Source: Deinococcus sp. | GTDB taxonomy: Bacteria; Deinococcota; Deinococci; Deinococcales; Deinococcaceae | NCBI GenBank assembly: GCA_028287665.1 | Contig: JAQBPF010000256.1 | Coordinates: 1 to 10,487 of the forward strand | Length of the DNA stretch: 10,487 nt | Direction: 5' to 3' | In this document: positions 1-5,093 of the stretch, piece by piece | Layout of the letters: each line of letters opens with the position of its first letter | Position numbering within the stretch: position 1 is the stretch's first letter | Position numbers and translations under genes: made by a program | Notes under the pieces: model-generated | Seen by the model: the letters and a program-made list of their open reading frames with translations, nothing else | Database searches by the model: none | Told to the model about the DNA's origin: nothing

Positions 1-1189
1 CAAAATGGTTGGTCACAAAGCCCGACAGAGTATCGTATTCGCCCTCGCCGTCTTCCAGATTGCTGCCGAGGCGTTCTTCGGCCTCGCCCACGGTCAGGCT
101 GGCGTCCATCAGATACACGCCCTCGGCGATCACTTCGACCATCGGCAGTTCGTCTTCGTCGGTTTCGTCGTAGATCTCGCCCACAATTTCTTCCAGCGCG
201 TCTTCCAGCGTCACCAGACCTGAGGTACCGCCAAACTCGTTCACCACGATGCTCAGGTGGCTTTTCTTGTCGCGCATCTTGGCCAGCAGATCCTTGATTT
301 TCATGCCTTCGGGCACAAAGTACACGGGGCGCATCACATCGGCCACCACGGTCTGATCCAACTCATCGAGGTGGCGCAGCATATCGCTGGTATGCACGAT
401 ACCCACGATGTTATCGGCCATATCGTGATACACGGGCACACGGGAATAGCCGTGTTCGGTATTGAGTTCCAGCAACCTGCGGAGCGGCGCGGCCCCGTCG
501 ATGGCCACCATGTCGTTGCGCGGCGTCATGATCTCGCGCACGGTGGTATCCGAGAGGTCAAACACGTTGTATACGAGTTCCTTCTCGTCTTCTTCCAGCA
601 CGCCTTCCTGACTGGACGCGCTGACGATCATGCGGATTTCTTCTTCACTGTGGGCACTGTGATGCCCGGTCACGCCGCGCAATCCAAACAGGCGGACCAC
701 GGCGTTGCCCAGCGCATTGAGGCCGCGAATAGCCCACTTGAACACGAAGGTAAAGGCCAGCAGAGGCCGCGTGACCATCAGGGCCACCTGTTCGCTGCGT
801 TGCAGGGCCCAGGTTTTGGGGGCCAACTCGCCGAATACAATGTGCAGCACGGTGCTGACCGTAAATGCCACACCAAAGGAAATGGCTGTAATTTGCCGTT
901 CACTGAGGGCGCGGCCCTCCAACAGCGGACGGATCAGATGCTCTATGGCTGGTTCGGCCACAAAACCGATGCTCAGGGACGCCATCGTGATGCCCAACTG
1001 GGTGGCGGCAATGTAGAGGTCAAGGCTTTTGAGGGTACGCTGGGTGGCGCGGGCCACGGCGTTTCCTTCCTCTACAAGCTGGTCAATGCGGGTGCGGCGT
1101 ACCGACACCAGCGCAAATTCTGCGGCCACAAAAAAGCCGTTGATCAGCACAAGGACGAACAGGGCAACGATGCCAAGGATGTCATTCAT
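1..1189 (-). CDS. CNNM/CorC (HlyC-type) transporter-associated protein with CBS pair, 3' end outside window
   Basis: The visible 396 residues start MNDILGIVALF and have no stop before the window edge, so the C-terminus is missing. Residues 1-165 form the DUF21/CNNM membrane domain: hydrophobic stretches near 3-28, 60-76, 102-120 and 137-155, with the family motif GELAPKTWALQ at 120-130. A CBS pair follows (about 215-330), with TVREIMTPR at 216-224, then NEFGGTSGLVTLEDALEEI at 317-335 leading into the CorC/HlyC C-terminal domain. Family members are inner-membrane proteins linked to Mg2+/Co2+ efflux; older 'hemolysin' labels are historical. The ATG at 1189 fits the family N-terminus and has a GGAG 11 nt upstream. 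It is the last gene of the phoH-ybeY-dgkA-corC order but lies 358 nt beyond dgkA with its own likely promoter. Transport of a specific ion cannot be read from the sequence. Confidence 0.93.
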   Translation of the reverse strand, partial: MNDILGIVALFVLVLINGFFVAAEFALVSVRRTRIDQLVEEGNAVARATQRTLKSLDLYIAATQLGITMASLSIGFVAEPAIEHLIRPLLEGRALSERQITAISFGVAFTVSTVLHIVFGELAPKTWALQRSEQVALMVTRPLLAFTFVFKWAIRGLNALGNAVVRLFGLRGVTGHHSAHSEEEIRMIVSASSQEGVLEEDEKELVYNVFDLSDTTVREIMTPRNDMVAIDGAAPLRRLLELNTEHGYSRVPVYHDMADNIVGIVHTSDMLRHLDELDQTVVADVMRPVYFVPEGMKIKDLLAKMRDKKSHLSIVVNEFGGTSGLVTLEDALEEIVGEIYDETDEDELPMVEVIAEGVYLMDASLTVGEAEERLGSNLEDGEGEYDTLSGFVTNHF

Positions 1190-1366
1190 GAATGGGCGCG
1201 CTCCATACCGCGCCCCGGTGTTCCGCGAGGCACATGCTGCCCGCTGCTCCGGATCAGGCCATCAGGCCAGCCAGAACGCAGCGTCGGACGCCGGAAAAGG
1301 TCTTCGGGTGACGGGATCGTCACGGGGTACAACTGAGTTTCACAGACGCTTTTGCACAGCCACAGC

Positions 1367-1387
1367 AAAAACGCCGCCCTGAGGCGG
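1367..1387 (-). terminator. Terminator-like hairpin in the CNNM leader / downstream of dgkA
   Basis: On the minus strand a 5-bp all-GC stem, CCGCC (1387-1383) with GGCGG (1378-1374), closes a TCAG tetraloop. It is followed by CG and five T (1371-1367). It lies 161 nt after the dgkA stop, so it could end the ybeY-dgkA transcript. It is also about 50 nt downstream of the predicted CNNM transcription start, where it could act as an attenuator. The stem is short, so efficiency is uncertain. Confidence 0.45.
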
Positions 1388-1441
1388 AGTTCACCGGGCG
1401 TAGATTCAGAGCCAGAACTGGGAGGCTCCATAGCAGTCAGT

Positions 1442-1470
1442 ACTATAGCATGCCCCTAAACCTGCCATAA
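1442..1470 (-). promoter_or_regulatory. Putative extended -10 promoter for the CNNM gene
   Basis: On the minus strand TGC-TATAGT (1450-1442) is an extended -10 element with five of six consensus bases in the hexamer. A weak -35 (TTATGG, 1470-1465) sits at 17-bp spacing. Transcription would begin near 1435, about 245 nt before the CNNM start codon. Extended -10 promoters tolerate a poor -35. Confidence 0.45.
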
Positions 1471-1547
1471 TCGTAGGATTGACCACAGCTTAAGGCGCAG
1501 CTTCTGATCAGTTCGGCTCGCGCCCAGCCTGGCTCACGTAGCCGGGC

Positions 1548-1925
1548 TCAGAAGACCAGTTGCCACAGCGCTGGCCCCAGCACCACCAGGCCCACCACCA
1601 GCGCCCCGCCGCTGCCCACCAGTACGGCGGCGGCGGCGGCGTCTTTGGCGACTTTGGCCAGGGGGTGAACGTGGGGGCTGGCCAGATCTACCACCGCTTC
1701 CACCGCCGTATTCAGCAGTTCCAGCGACAGAACCAACGCGCAGCACAGCACGATAGGCGGCAGCGGCGCACGGAGCGCCAGAGCCAGGGCCACCGCCAGC
1801 ACTCCGGCCCAGACCTCAATCCTGAAATTGGCCTGTGAGCGGTAGACCTGCCGCACCCCCGCCCAGGCAAAGCCCGCCGAGCGCCACCAGCGGCGCAGGT
1901 TGAGAGCCGAGCCGTCTGAGCGCAC
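1548..1925 (-). CDS. dgkA: Prokaryotic diacylglycerol kinase / undecaprenol kinase family
   Basis: This 125-residue protein (from the GTG at 1925) matches the small integral-membrane kinase that phosphorylates diacylglycerol or undecaprenol with ATP, recycling membrane lipid and cell-wall carrier. The family signature is intact: ELLNTAVEAVVD at 69-80 supplies E69, N72, E76 and D80, and KVAKDAAAAAV at 91-101 matches the conserved KxAKD segment. Hydrophobic segments lie near 38-52, 55-75 and 98-118, giving the usual three membrane helices. The amphipathic N-terminus (RRWWRSAGFAWAGVR) is also typical. The GTG start begins 7 nt after the ybeY stop, implying co-transcription and coupling. An in-frame ATG at 1979, with GGAAGG 6 nt upstream, would add 18 Pro/Arg-rich residues inside ybeY and is a real alternative. 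Whether lipid or undecaprenol is the substrate cannot be told; Gram-positive relatives often use undecaprenol. Confidence 0.88.
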   Translation of the reverse strand: MRSDGSALNLRRWWRSAGFAWAGVRQVYRSQANFRIEVWAGVLAVALALALRAPLPPIVLCCALVLSLELLNTAVEAVVDLASPHVHPLAKVAKDAAAAAVLVGSGGALVVGLVVLGPALWQLVF

Positions 1926-1932
1926 GCCCCGC

Positions 1933-2400
1933 CTAGATTCCGTCGGGGAGGGCCGTGCGGGCGGCGTCCCAGGCCTCATGGAAGACCTTCCACTCTGGCC
2001 CCGACGCCCCTTCTTCAAAGCCCAATCCATCGGCGTGCGGGTGGTCGTGGCCTACCAGATGCGCCATGCCGTGGCTGGCCAGCAGCGCAACCTCGCGTGT
2101 CAGCGAATGCCCCCGCGCCTGCGCCTGCCGCGCCGCCGTATCCAGACTGATGATGATGTCGCCCAGAATGGGTGGGATGAAGGGATCGCCGGGCTCCCAT
2201 GCGGGGAAACTCAGCACGTCGGTGGCCGCGTCCTCGCCCCAATGCTCCAGCTTCAGCGCCCGAATGGCCCGGTCGCCCACCAGCACCACCGTGACTTCCC
2301 GCTCCTGCACCTCAAAATGCGCCATGACCGCTTCCAGCGACGCCCGCAGCGCCGGACGCAGGCCAGCAGGAGGTTTTTTCTGCACAATCAGGTCAATCAC
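1933..2400 (-). CDS. ybeY: Endoribonuclease YbeY, rRNA maturation factor
   Basis: The 155-residue product is the usual YbeY size. The zinc site H-x3-H-x5-H is present as HGMAHLVGHDH, with H110, H114 and H120. The other family marks TDVLSFP (60-66) and LGDIIIS (79-85) are intact. YbeY is a cytoplasmic metal-dependent single-strand endoribonuclease needed for 16S rRNA 3' maturation and 70S quality control. The position between phoH and dgkA is the conserved neighbourhood. The GTG start at 2400 lacks a Shine-Dalgarno sequence. Instead a TGC-TATGCT extended -10 ends 6 nt before it, which suggests a leaderless message. The part after H120 (EEGASGPEWKVFHEAWDAAR) differs from the common E-x-M-x-x-x-E ending, a minor divergence. 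The stop at 1933 lies 7 nt before the preferred dgkA start. Confidence 0.95.
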   Translation of the reverse strand: MIDLIVQKKPPAGLRPALRASLEAVMAHFEVQEREVTVVLVGDRAIRALKLEHWGEDAATDVLSFPAWEPGDPFIPPILGDIIISLDTAARQAQARGHSLTREVALLASHGMAHLVGHDHPHADGLGFEEGASGPEWKVFHEAWDAARTALPDGI

Positions 2401-2406
2401 AGGGGG

Positions 2407-2415
2407 AGCATAGCA
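2407..2415 (-). promoter_or_regulatory. Leaderless-type extended -10 promoter for ybeY-dgkA
   Basis: The minus strand reads TGC-TATGCT (2415-2407), then six bases (CCCCCT) and the GTG of ybeY at 2400. A transcript starting about 7 nt after the -10 would begin at the start codon itself. No good -35 is seen at 16-18 bp. Leaderless messages with TANNNT boxes at this spacing are known to be common in Deinococcus. Confidence 0.6.
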
Positions 2416-2629
2416 AGTCGGGATTGCCGTGCGGGGCCAGGCTCAATAGCTGAATGGTCTGGCACCGACAGGCGGCGATGGACAGCAGTCTGTCCTTTCC
2501 CAGATGAATGGGAATCACAGTCAGTCCGAACTGTTGGTCCACTTCAGGTGCAGGCTGGAGATTCCGGCCTCCAAGCCGGCTTCTGGAGCAGATTCGGATC
2601 AGCGTTAAGCACAGCCCTATGCACACCAG
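2413..2629. other. Non-coding spacer between phoH terminator and ybeY promoter
   Basis: I see no credible gene here. A small hairpin, CCGGC (2564-2568) with GCCGG (2575-2579) and a 6-nt loop, is the only clear structure. Reading frames that cross the region have irregular composition and no ribosome binding site. Confidence 0.5.
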
Positions 2630-2663
2630 AAAAAGGCGCTGGGAGTCTATCCCCAACGCCTTT
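2630..2663 (-). terminator. Intrinsic terminator of phoH
   Basis: On the minus strand AAAGGCG (2663-2657) pairs with CGCCTTT (2638-2632). TGGG inside pairs with CCCA across one internal mismatch and a loop of about 8 nt. A run of five T (2634-2630) ends it. It lies 33 nt after the phoH stop. The sequence is largely symmetric and could also work weakly on the plus strand, where three T follow the stem. Confidence 0.8.
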
Positions 2664-2695
2664 CGATTTCACAGCTCTGGTCTGTGCTGACCTGC

Positions 2696-3814
2696 TCAGT
2701 CGTCTGCGCCGACCGGATCGGTGTCCACTTCCGGAATGCTGGCAAATTCGCCCCGGCGTGCGGCCCGCTTATCCTGCTCGGCGTTTTCGGCGGTTTCGTA
2801 GGCCTTGATGATCCGGCCCACCAGGGGGTGACGCACCACGTCCACATCGGTGAATTCGTGCCATTCGATGCCTTCGATGTTGCTCAGCACGCGTTTGGCC
2901 ACCGCCAGACCGCTGGAAATATGGCGCGGCAGGTCGATCTGGGTCACGTCGCCCGTCACAACCACCTTGCTGCTGAAGCCCATGCGCGTCAGGAACATCT
3001 TCATCTGCTCGCCCGTGGTGTTCTGCGCTTCGTCCAGAATGACAAAAGCATCGTTCAGCGTGCGCCCGCGCATAAAGGCCAGCGGAGCAATTTCGATCAC
3101 GCCGCTCGTCAGGTACGACTCGAACTTGTCCTGATCCAGCATGTCCTGAAGGGCGTCGTACAGGGGGCGCAGGTAAGGGTCGATTTTGGCCTGGAGGTCG
3201 CCGGGCAAAAAGCCCAGTTTCTCCCCGGCTTCCACTGCCGGACGGGTCAGGATGATGCGCTTGACCCGGCGGTTTCGCAGGGCCTGCACCGCCATCGCCA
3301 CGGCGAGGTAGGTTTTGCCTGTTCCGGCGGGGCCGATGCCGAAGGTGATATCGCTCTTTTCGACCTTCTCCAGATACACCTTTTGCCCCGGCGTTTTGGG
3401 CCGAATGCCGCGTGGCAGGCTCAGGCCGCCCACCTGTGTTTCGGCGGCGAGGCTGCGGCCTTCTCCACTCAGGCGGGCCGAGCGCAGCAGGCTGTCGGGC
3501 GTCAGTTCGCCGCCACCGCGTACCACGTCCAGCGCGTCTTTGACCATGCGCTCGGCGGCCTGGACGTCGGCTTCCTCGCCGGTAATGGTCATGGTTTCGC
3601 CGCGTGCGATGAGTCGGGCGCGTGTCAGTTCACGCATCCGGCGCAGATTCACGTCGCCCGTGCCCAGCAGCGCAAAAGCTTCTCGCTGGTTGGTCAGGGC
3701 AATGGTGGCCGTCACCGGAATGCTGGTGGCCGGAGTTGGCGTGGCGGGTATCCCGGTCTGTGCGCCGTCGGCAGCTGTGTCAGTGGCCTGCGTATTGGGC
3801 GTCTGTTCGGGCAT
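2696..3814 (-). CDS. phoH: PhoH family ATPase (PhoH-like, YbeZ type)
   Basis: This 372-residue protein is a cytoplasmic P-loop ATPase of the PhoH/YbeZ group, related to the helicase SF1 core and functionally linked to YbeY and RNA metabolism. The Walker A motif is GPAGTGKT (161-168), followed by LTRPAVEAGEKLGFLPG (189-205), Walker B VILDEAQN (258-265) and VVVTGDVTQIDLP (284-296), all diagnostic. The N-terminal segment 41-100 (TNQREAFALLGTGDVNLRRMRELT...) resembles the family's small KH-like RNA-binding region. The ATG at 3814 has AAGG 4 nt upstream. The frame stays open to 3973, but the extra residues come from hairpin-rich, non-coding-looking DNA, so I reject the longer form. Residues 1-38 are a Thr/Pro/Ala-rich, probably disordered tail, and the C-terminus (after 341) is charged. 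It heads the conserved phoH-ybeY-dgkA-corC order but has its own terminator. Confidence 0.95.
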   Translation of the reverse strand: MPEQTPNTQATDTAADGAQTGIPATPTPATSIPVTATIALTNQREAFALLGTGDVNLRRMRELTRARLIARGETMTITGEEADVQAAERMVKDALDVVRGGGELTPDSLLRSARLSGEGRSLAAETQVGGLSLPRGIRPKTPGQKVYLEKVEKSDITFGIGPAGTGKTYLAVAMAVQALRNRRVKRIILTRPAVEAGEKLGFLPGDLQAKIDPYLRPLYDALQDMLDQDKFESYLTSGVIEIAPLAFMRGRTLNDAFVILDEAQNTTGEQMKMFLTRMGFSSKVVVTGDVTQIDLPRHISSGLAVAKRVLSNIEGIEWHEFTDVDVVRHPLVGRIIKAYETAENAEQDKRAARRGEFASIPEVDTDPVGADD

Positions 3815-3872
3815 CTGGCCTTGCTTTTGGTCTGTCAAGAGATTGGCTCCAAGCACGCCACACAGGCGCAGG

Positions 3873-3898
3873 CTCTCCCCGACTTGGCCGGGTGAGAG
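3873..3898. other. Stem-loop upstream of phoH
   Basis: CTCTCCCCG (3873-3881) pairs with CGGG (3889-3892) and GAGAG (3894-3898), giving nine pairs with a single bulged T at 3893 and a 7-nt loop. It lies 59 nt upstream of the phoH ATG, so in a phoH transcript it would be a leader hairpin. No T run follows on either strand, so it is not a typical terminator. Confidence 0.4.
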
Positions 3899-4104
3899 GA
3901 GAGGGGTGGGTTCGGCATTCGGATATCCCATTGTCGGACGGGAAGGCAGGCGGGTGCGTGTCCCGCCGCACATTCTGCGGTGTTTCTGGAATGAGGGTCA
4001 GCAGATTCTCAAGGCAGAGCGCGTTGAGGGGGGCTGAAAGAGGGGAAGGGATGGGTGAGCATGAACTCAGCCTAAAAGACAGGGTGGAGGGGGGCCAGAG
4101 GCAT

Positions 4105-4135
4105 TTGGCCTAGGTCTGACGCGGCGTTGGCCTAG
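4105..4135. repeat. Direct repeat of TTGGCCTAG, 22-bp period
   Basis: The 9-mer TTGGCCTAG occurs at 4105-4113 and again at 4127-4135. Starts are 22 bp apart, close to two helical turns, and the second copy ends 57 bp before the aroE -10. It could be a pair of binding sites for a dimeric regulator, but no regulator is known for it. Confidence 0.4.
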
Positions 4136-4192
4136 CGGTAACACCCCTGATTGGTCTCATTCCTGGCCCTCATCTCTGGGCGCGGGCCGGGA

Positions 4193-4198
4193 TACACT
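4193..4198 (+). promoter_or_regulatory. Leaderless-type -10 box of aroE
   Basis: TACACT (4193-4198) fits TANNNT and is followed by 7 nt before the aroE GTG at 4206. No Shine-Dalgarno sequence lies upstream, so the message would begin at or within a base of the start codon. No strong -35 is seen at 16-18 bp. Confidence 0.5.
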
Positions 4199-4205
4199 TG
4201 GCAGT

Positions 4206-5093
4206 GTGAGTTTCACTGGCGTCTATCCGGGCGGGGCGCAGGGCGCTCTCCGAGCCTTCCTGTTCGCAGACCCCGCCGCGCATTCCCTGTCTCCGGCCAT
4301 GCACCGCGCCGCTTTTGCCTTTGCTGGGCTTAAGGGTGACTATCAGGCCGTGCGTGTGCCGCCCGCCGATCTGGGCGCGGCCATTGCCGAACTGCGGCAG
4401 GCAGGCATCCTGGGTGCGAATCTGAGTTTGCCGCACAAGGAAACGGCCCTGCCGTATCTGGACAGCCTGACCCCAGCGGCGCGGGCCATCGGCGCAGTGA
4501 ATACCATCATTTCGGGGGAGGGCAGGTTGGCAGGAGACAACACCGACGCGCCCGGCTTTCTGGCGGCTCTGGCCGATGCGGCCCTGACCCCAGACGGCGC
4601 GGCGGTGGTCCTGGGTGCAGGCGGCGCGGCGCGGGCGGCGGTCTGGGCACTGCGTTCTCAGGGCCGTGAAGTCTGGGTCGTCAACCGCACCCTTGCCAAA
4701 GCCGAACGGCTGACTGCTGATCTGGGCGGCGTTCCAGCCCACCTGTCCGAGGTGAAGTGGTCCGCTGCCGGATTGATCGTCAACGCCTCCAGTGCCGGAT
4801 TGAATGCCCCTGAAGAATCGCCGCTCCCCGACTTCGACTTTTCGGGAGTGCCAACGTCGGCGCTGGTCTACGACATGGTCTACAAGCCTGCCGAAACCCG
4901 GCTGATGCGGGATGCCCAGGCTGCTGGCTTACGCGCCGAAAACGGTCTGGGCATGCTGGCCCATCAGGCGCGGTTGGCTTTCCTGGCCTGGACAGCTGCC
5001 GATGTTCCGGTCAGGGTCTTCTTGGAGGCACTGAAGGCCGCGCAGCCCGCTCCACAGACGCCTGATCTGCACAGGTCGGCCCAGCATGGCTGA
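4206..5093 (+). CDS. aroE: Shikimate dehydrogenase (NADP+)
   Basis: The 295-residue product catalyses NADPH-dependent reduction of 3-dehydroshikimate to shikimate in the chorismate/aromatic amino acid pathway, in the cytoplasm. The substrate-binding domain shows SLSPAMH (27-33), NLSLPHKE (72-79, catalytic K78), GAVNT (96-100) and GDNTDAPG (110-117, catalytic D113). The nucleotide-binding domain has the loop GAGGAARA (137-144) and VNRT (159-162) for the NADP phosphate side. The closing motif GLGMLAHQA (247-255) is present. The length is slightly above the usual 270-290 because of a short N-terminal extension and a Pro/Gln-rich tail (about 280-295). The GTG start fits the -10 spacing. Its last 8 nt overlap the start of the sensor kinase, an unusual partner for aroE that suggests co-transcription. 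Confidence 0.95.
   Translation: MSFTGVYPGGAQGALRAFLFADPAAHSLSPAMHRAAFAFAGLKGDYQAVRVPPADLGAAIAELRQAGILGANLSLPHKETALPYLDSLTPAARAIGAVNTIISGEGRLAGDNTDAPGFLAALADAALTPDGAAVVLGAGGAARAAVWALRSQGREVWVVNRTLAKAERLTADLGGVPAHLSEVKWSAAGLIVNASSAGLNAPEESPLPDFDFSGVPTSALVYDMVYKPAETRLMRDAQAAGLRAENGLGMLAHQARLAFLAWTAADVPVRVFLEALKAAQPAPQTPDLHRSAQHG

Larger units (their letters stand above)
1190..1547. other. Intergenic region between dgkA and the CNNM gene
   Basis: No convincing gene lies in these 358 nt. The region holds a minus-strand extended -10 promoter (about 1442-1470) and a terminator-like hairpin (1367-1387) between that promoter and the CNNM start, giving a predicted leader of about 245 nt. An 81-codon minus-strand reading frame (1186-1431) spans the leader and stops in an ATGA overlap with the CNNM start codon, but its composition is not protein-like. 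Confidence 0.6.
3815..4205. other. Divergent intergenic region phoH / aroE
   Basis: These 391 nt separate divergently read genes and contain no convincing gene. From left to right they hold: a hairpin in the likely phoH leader (3873-3898); a second hairpin, CCGCA (3966-3970) with TGCGG (3976-3980); a G-rich plus-strand stretch (4028-4094) with several runs of 3-6 G; a 9-bp direct repeat (4105-4135); and the aroE -10 (4193-4198). A convincing phoH promoter was not found. Confidence 0.55.

Noticed and set aside
257..1336. Long plus-strand open frame of 359 codons
   Set aside because: It is antisense to the CNNM gene, rich in His/Gln/Gly and matches no protein style; the minus strand has clear family motifs.
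1455..1480. Possible radiation/desiccation response motif around TTATGG / CCATAA
   Set aside because: The known 17-bp palindrome has two TTATG/CATAA halves; only one half-like piece is present here.
1620..1645. GCC/GGC triplet repeat
   Set aside because: It encodes the alanine run (KDAAAAAV) of the kinase at a normally small-residue position and needs no other explanation.
3833..3838. Perfect TTGACA (-35 consensus) on the minus strand upstream of phoH
   Set aside because: No -10-like hexamer lies 16-18 bp downstream, and transcription from it would start around or after the chosen ATG.
2684..3895. 403-codon plus-strand frame opposite phoH
   Set aside because: Composition is that of an antisense shadow and the minus strand has the full PhoH ATPase motifs.
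4121..4165. Stretch resembling a tRNA 5' part (D-arm-like TGGCCTAGCGGTAA)
   Set aside because: No matching acceptor arm, no foldable anticodon arm and no T-arm (GTTCRA) follow, so it is not a tRNA and a remnant cannot be shown.
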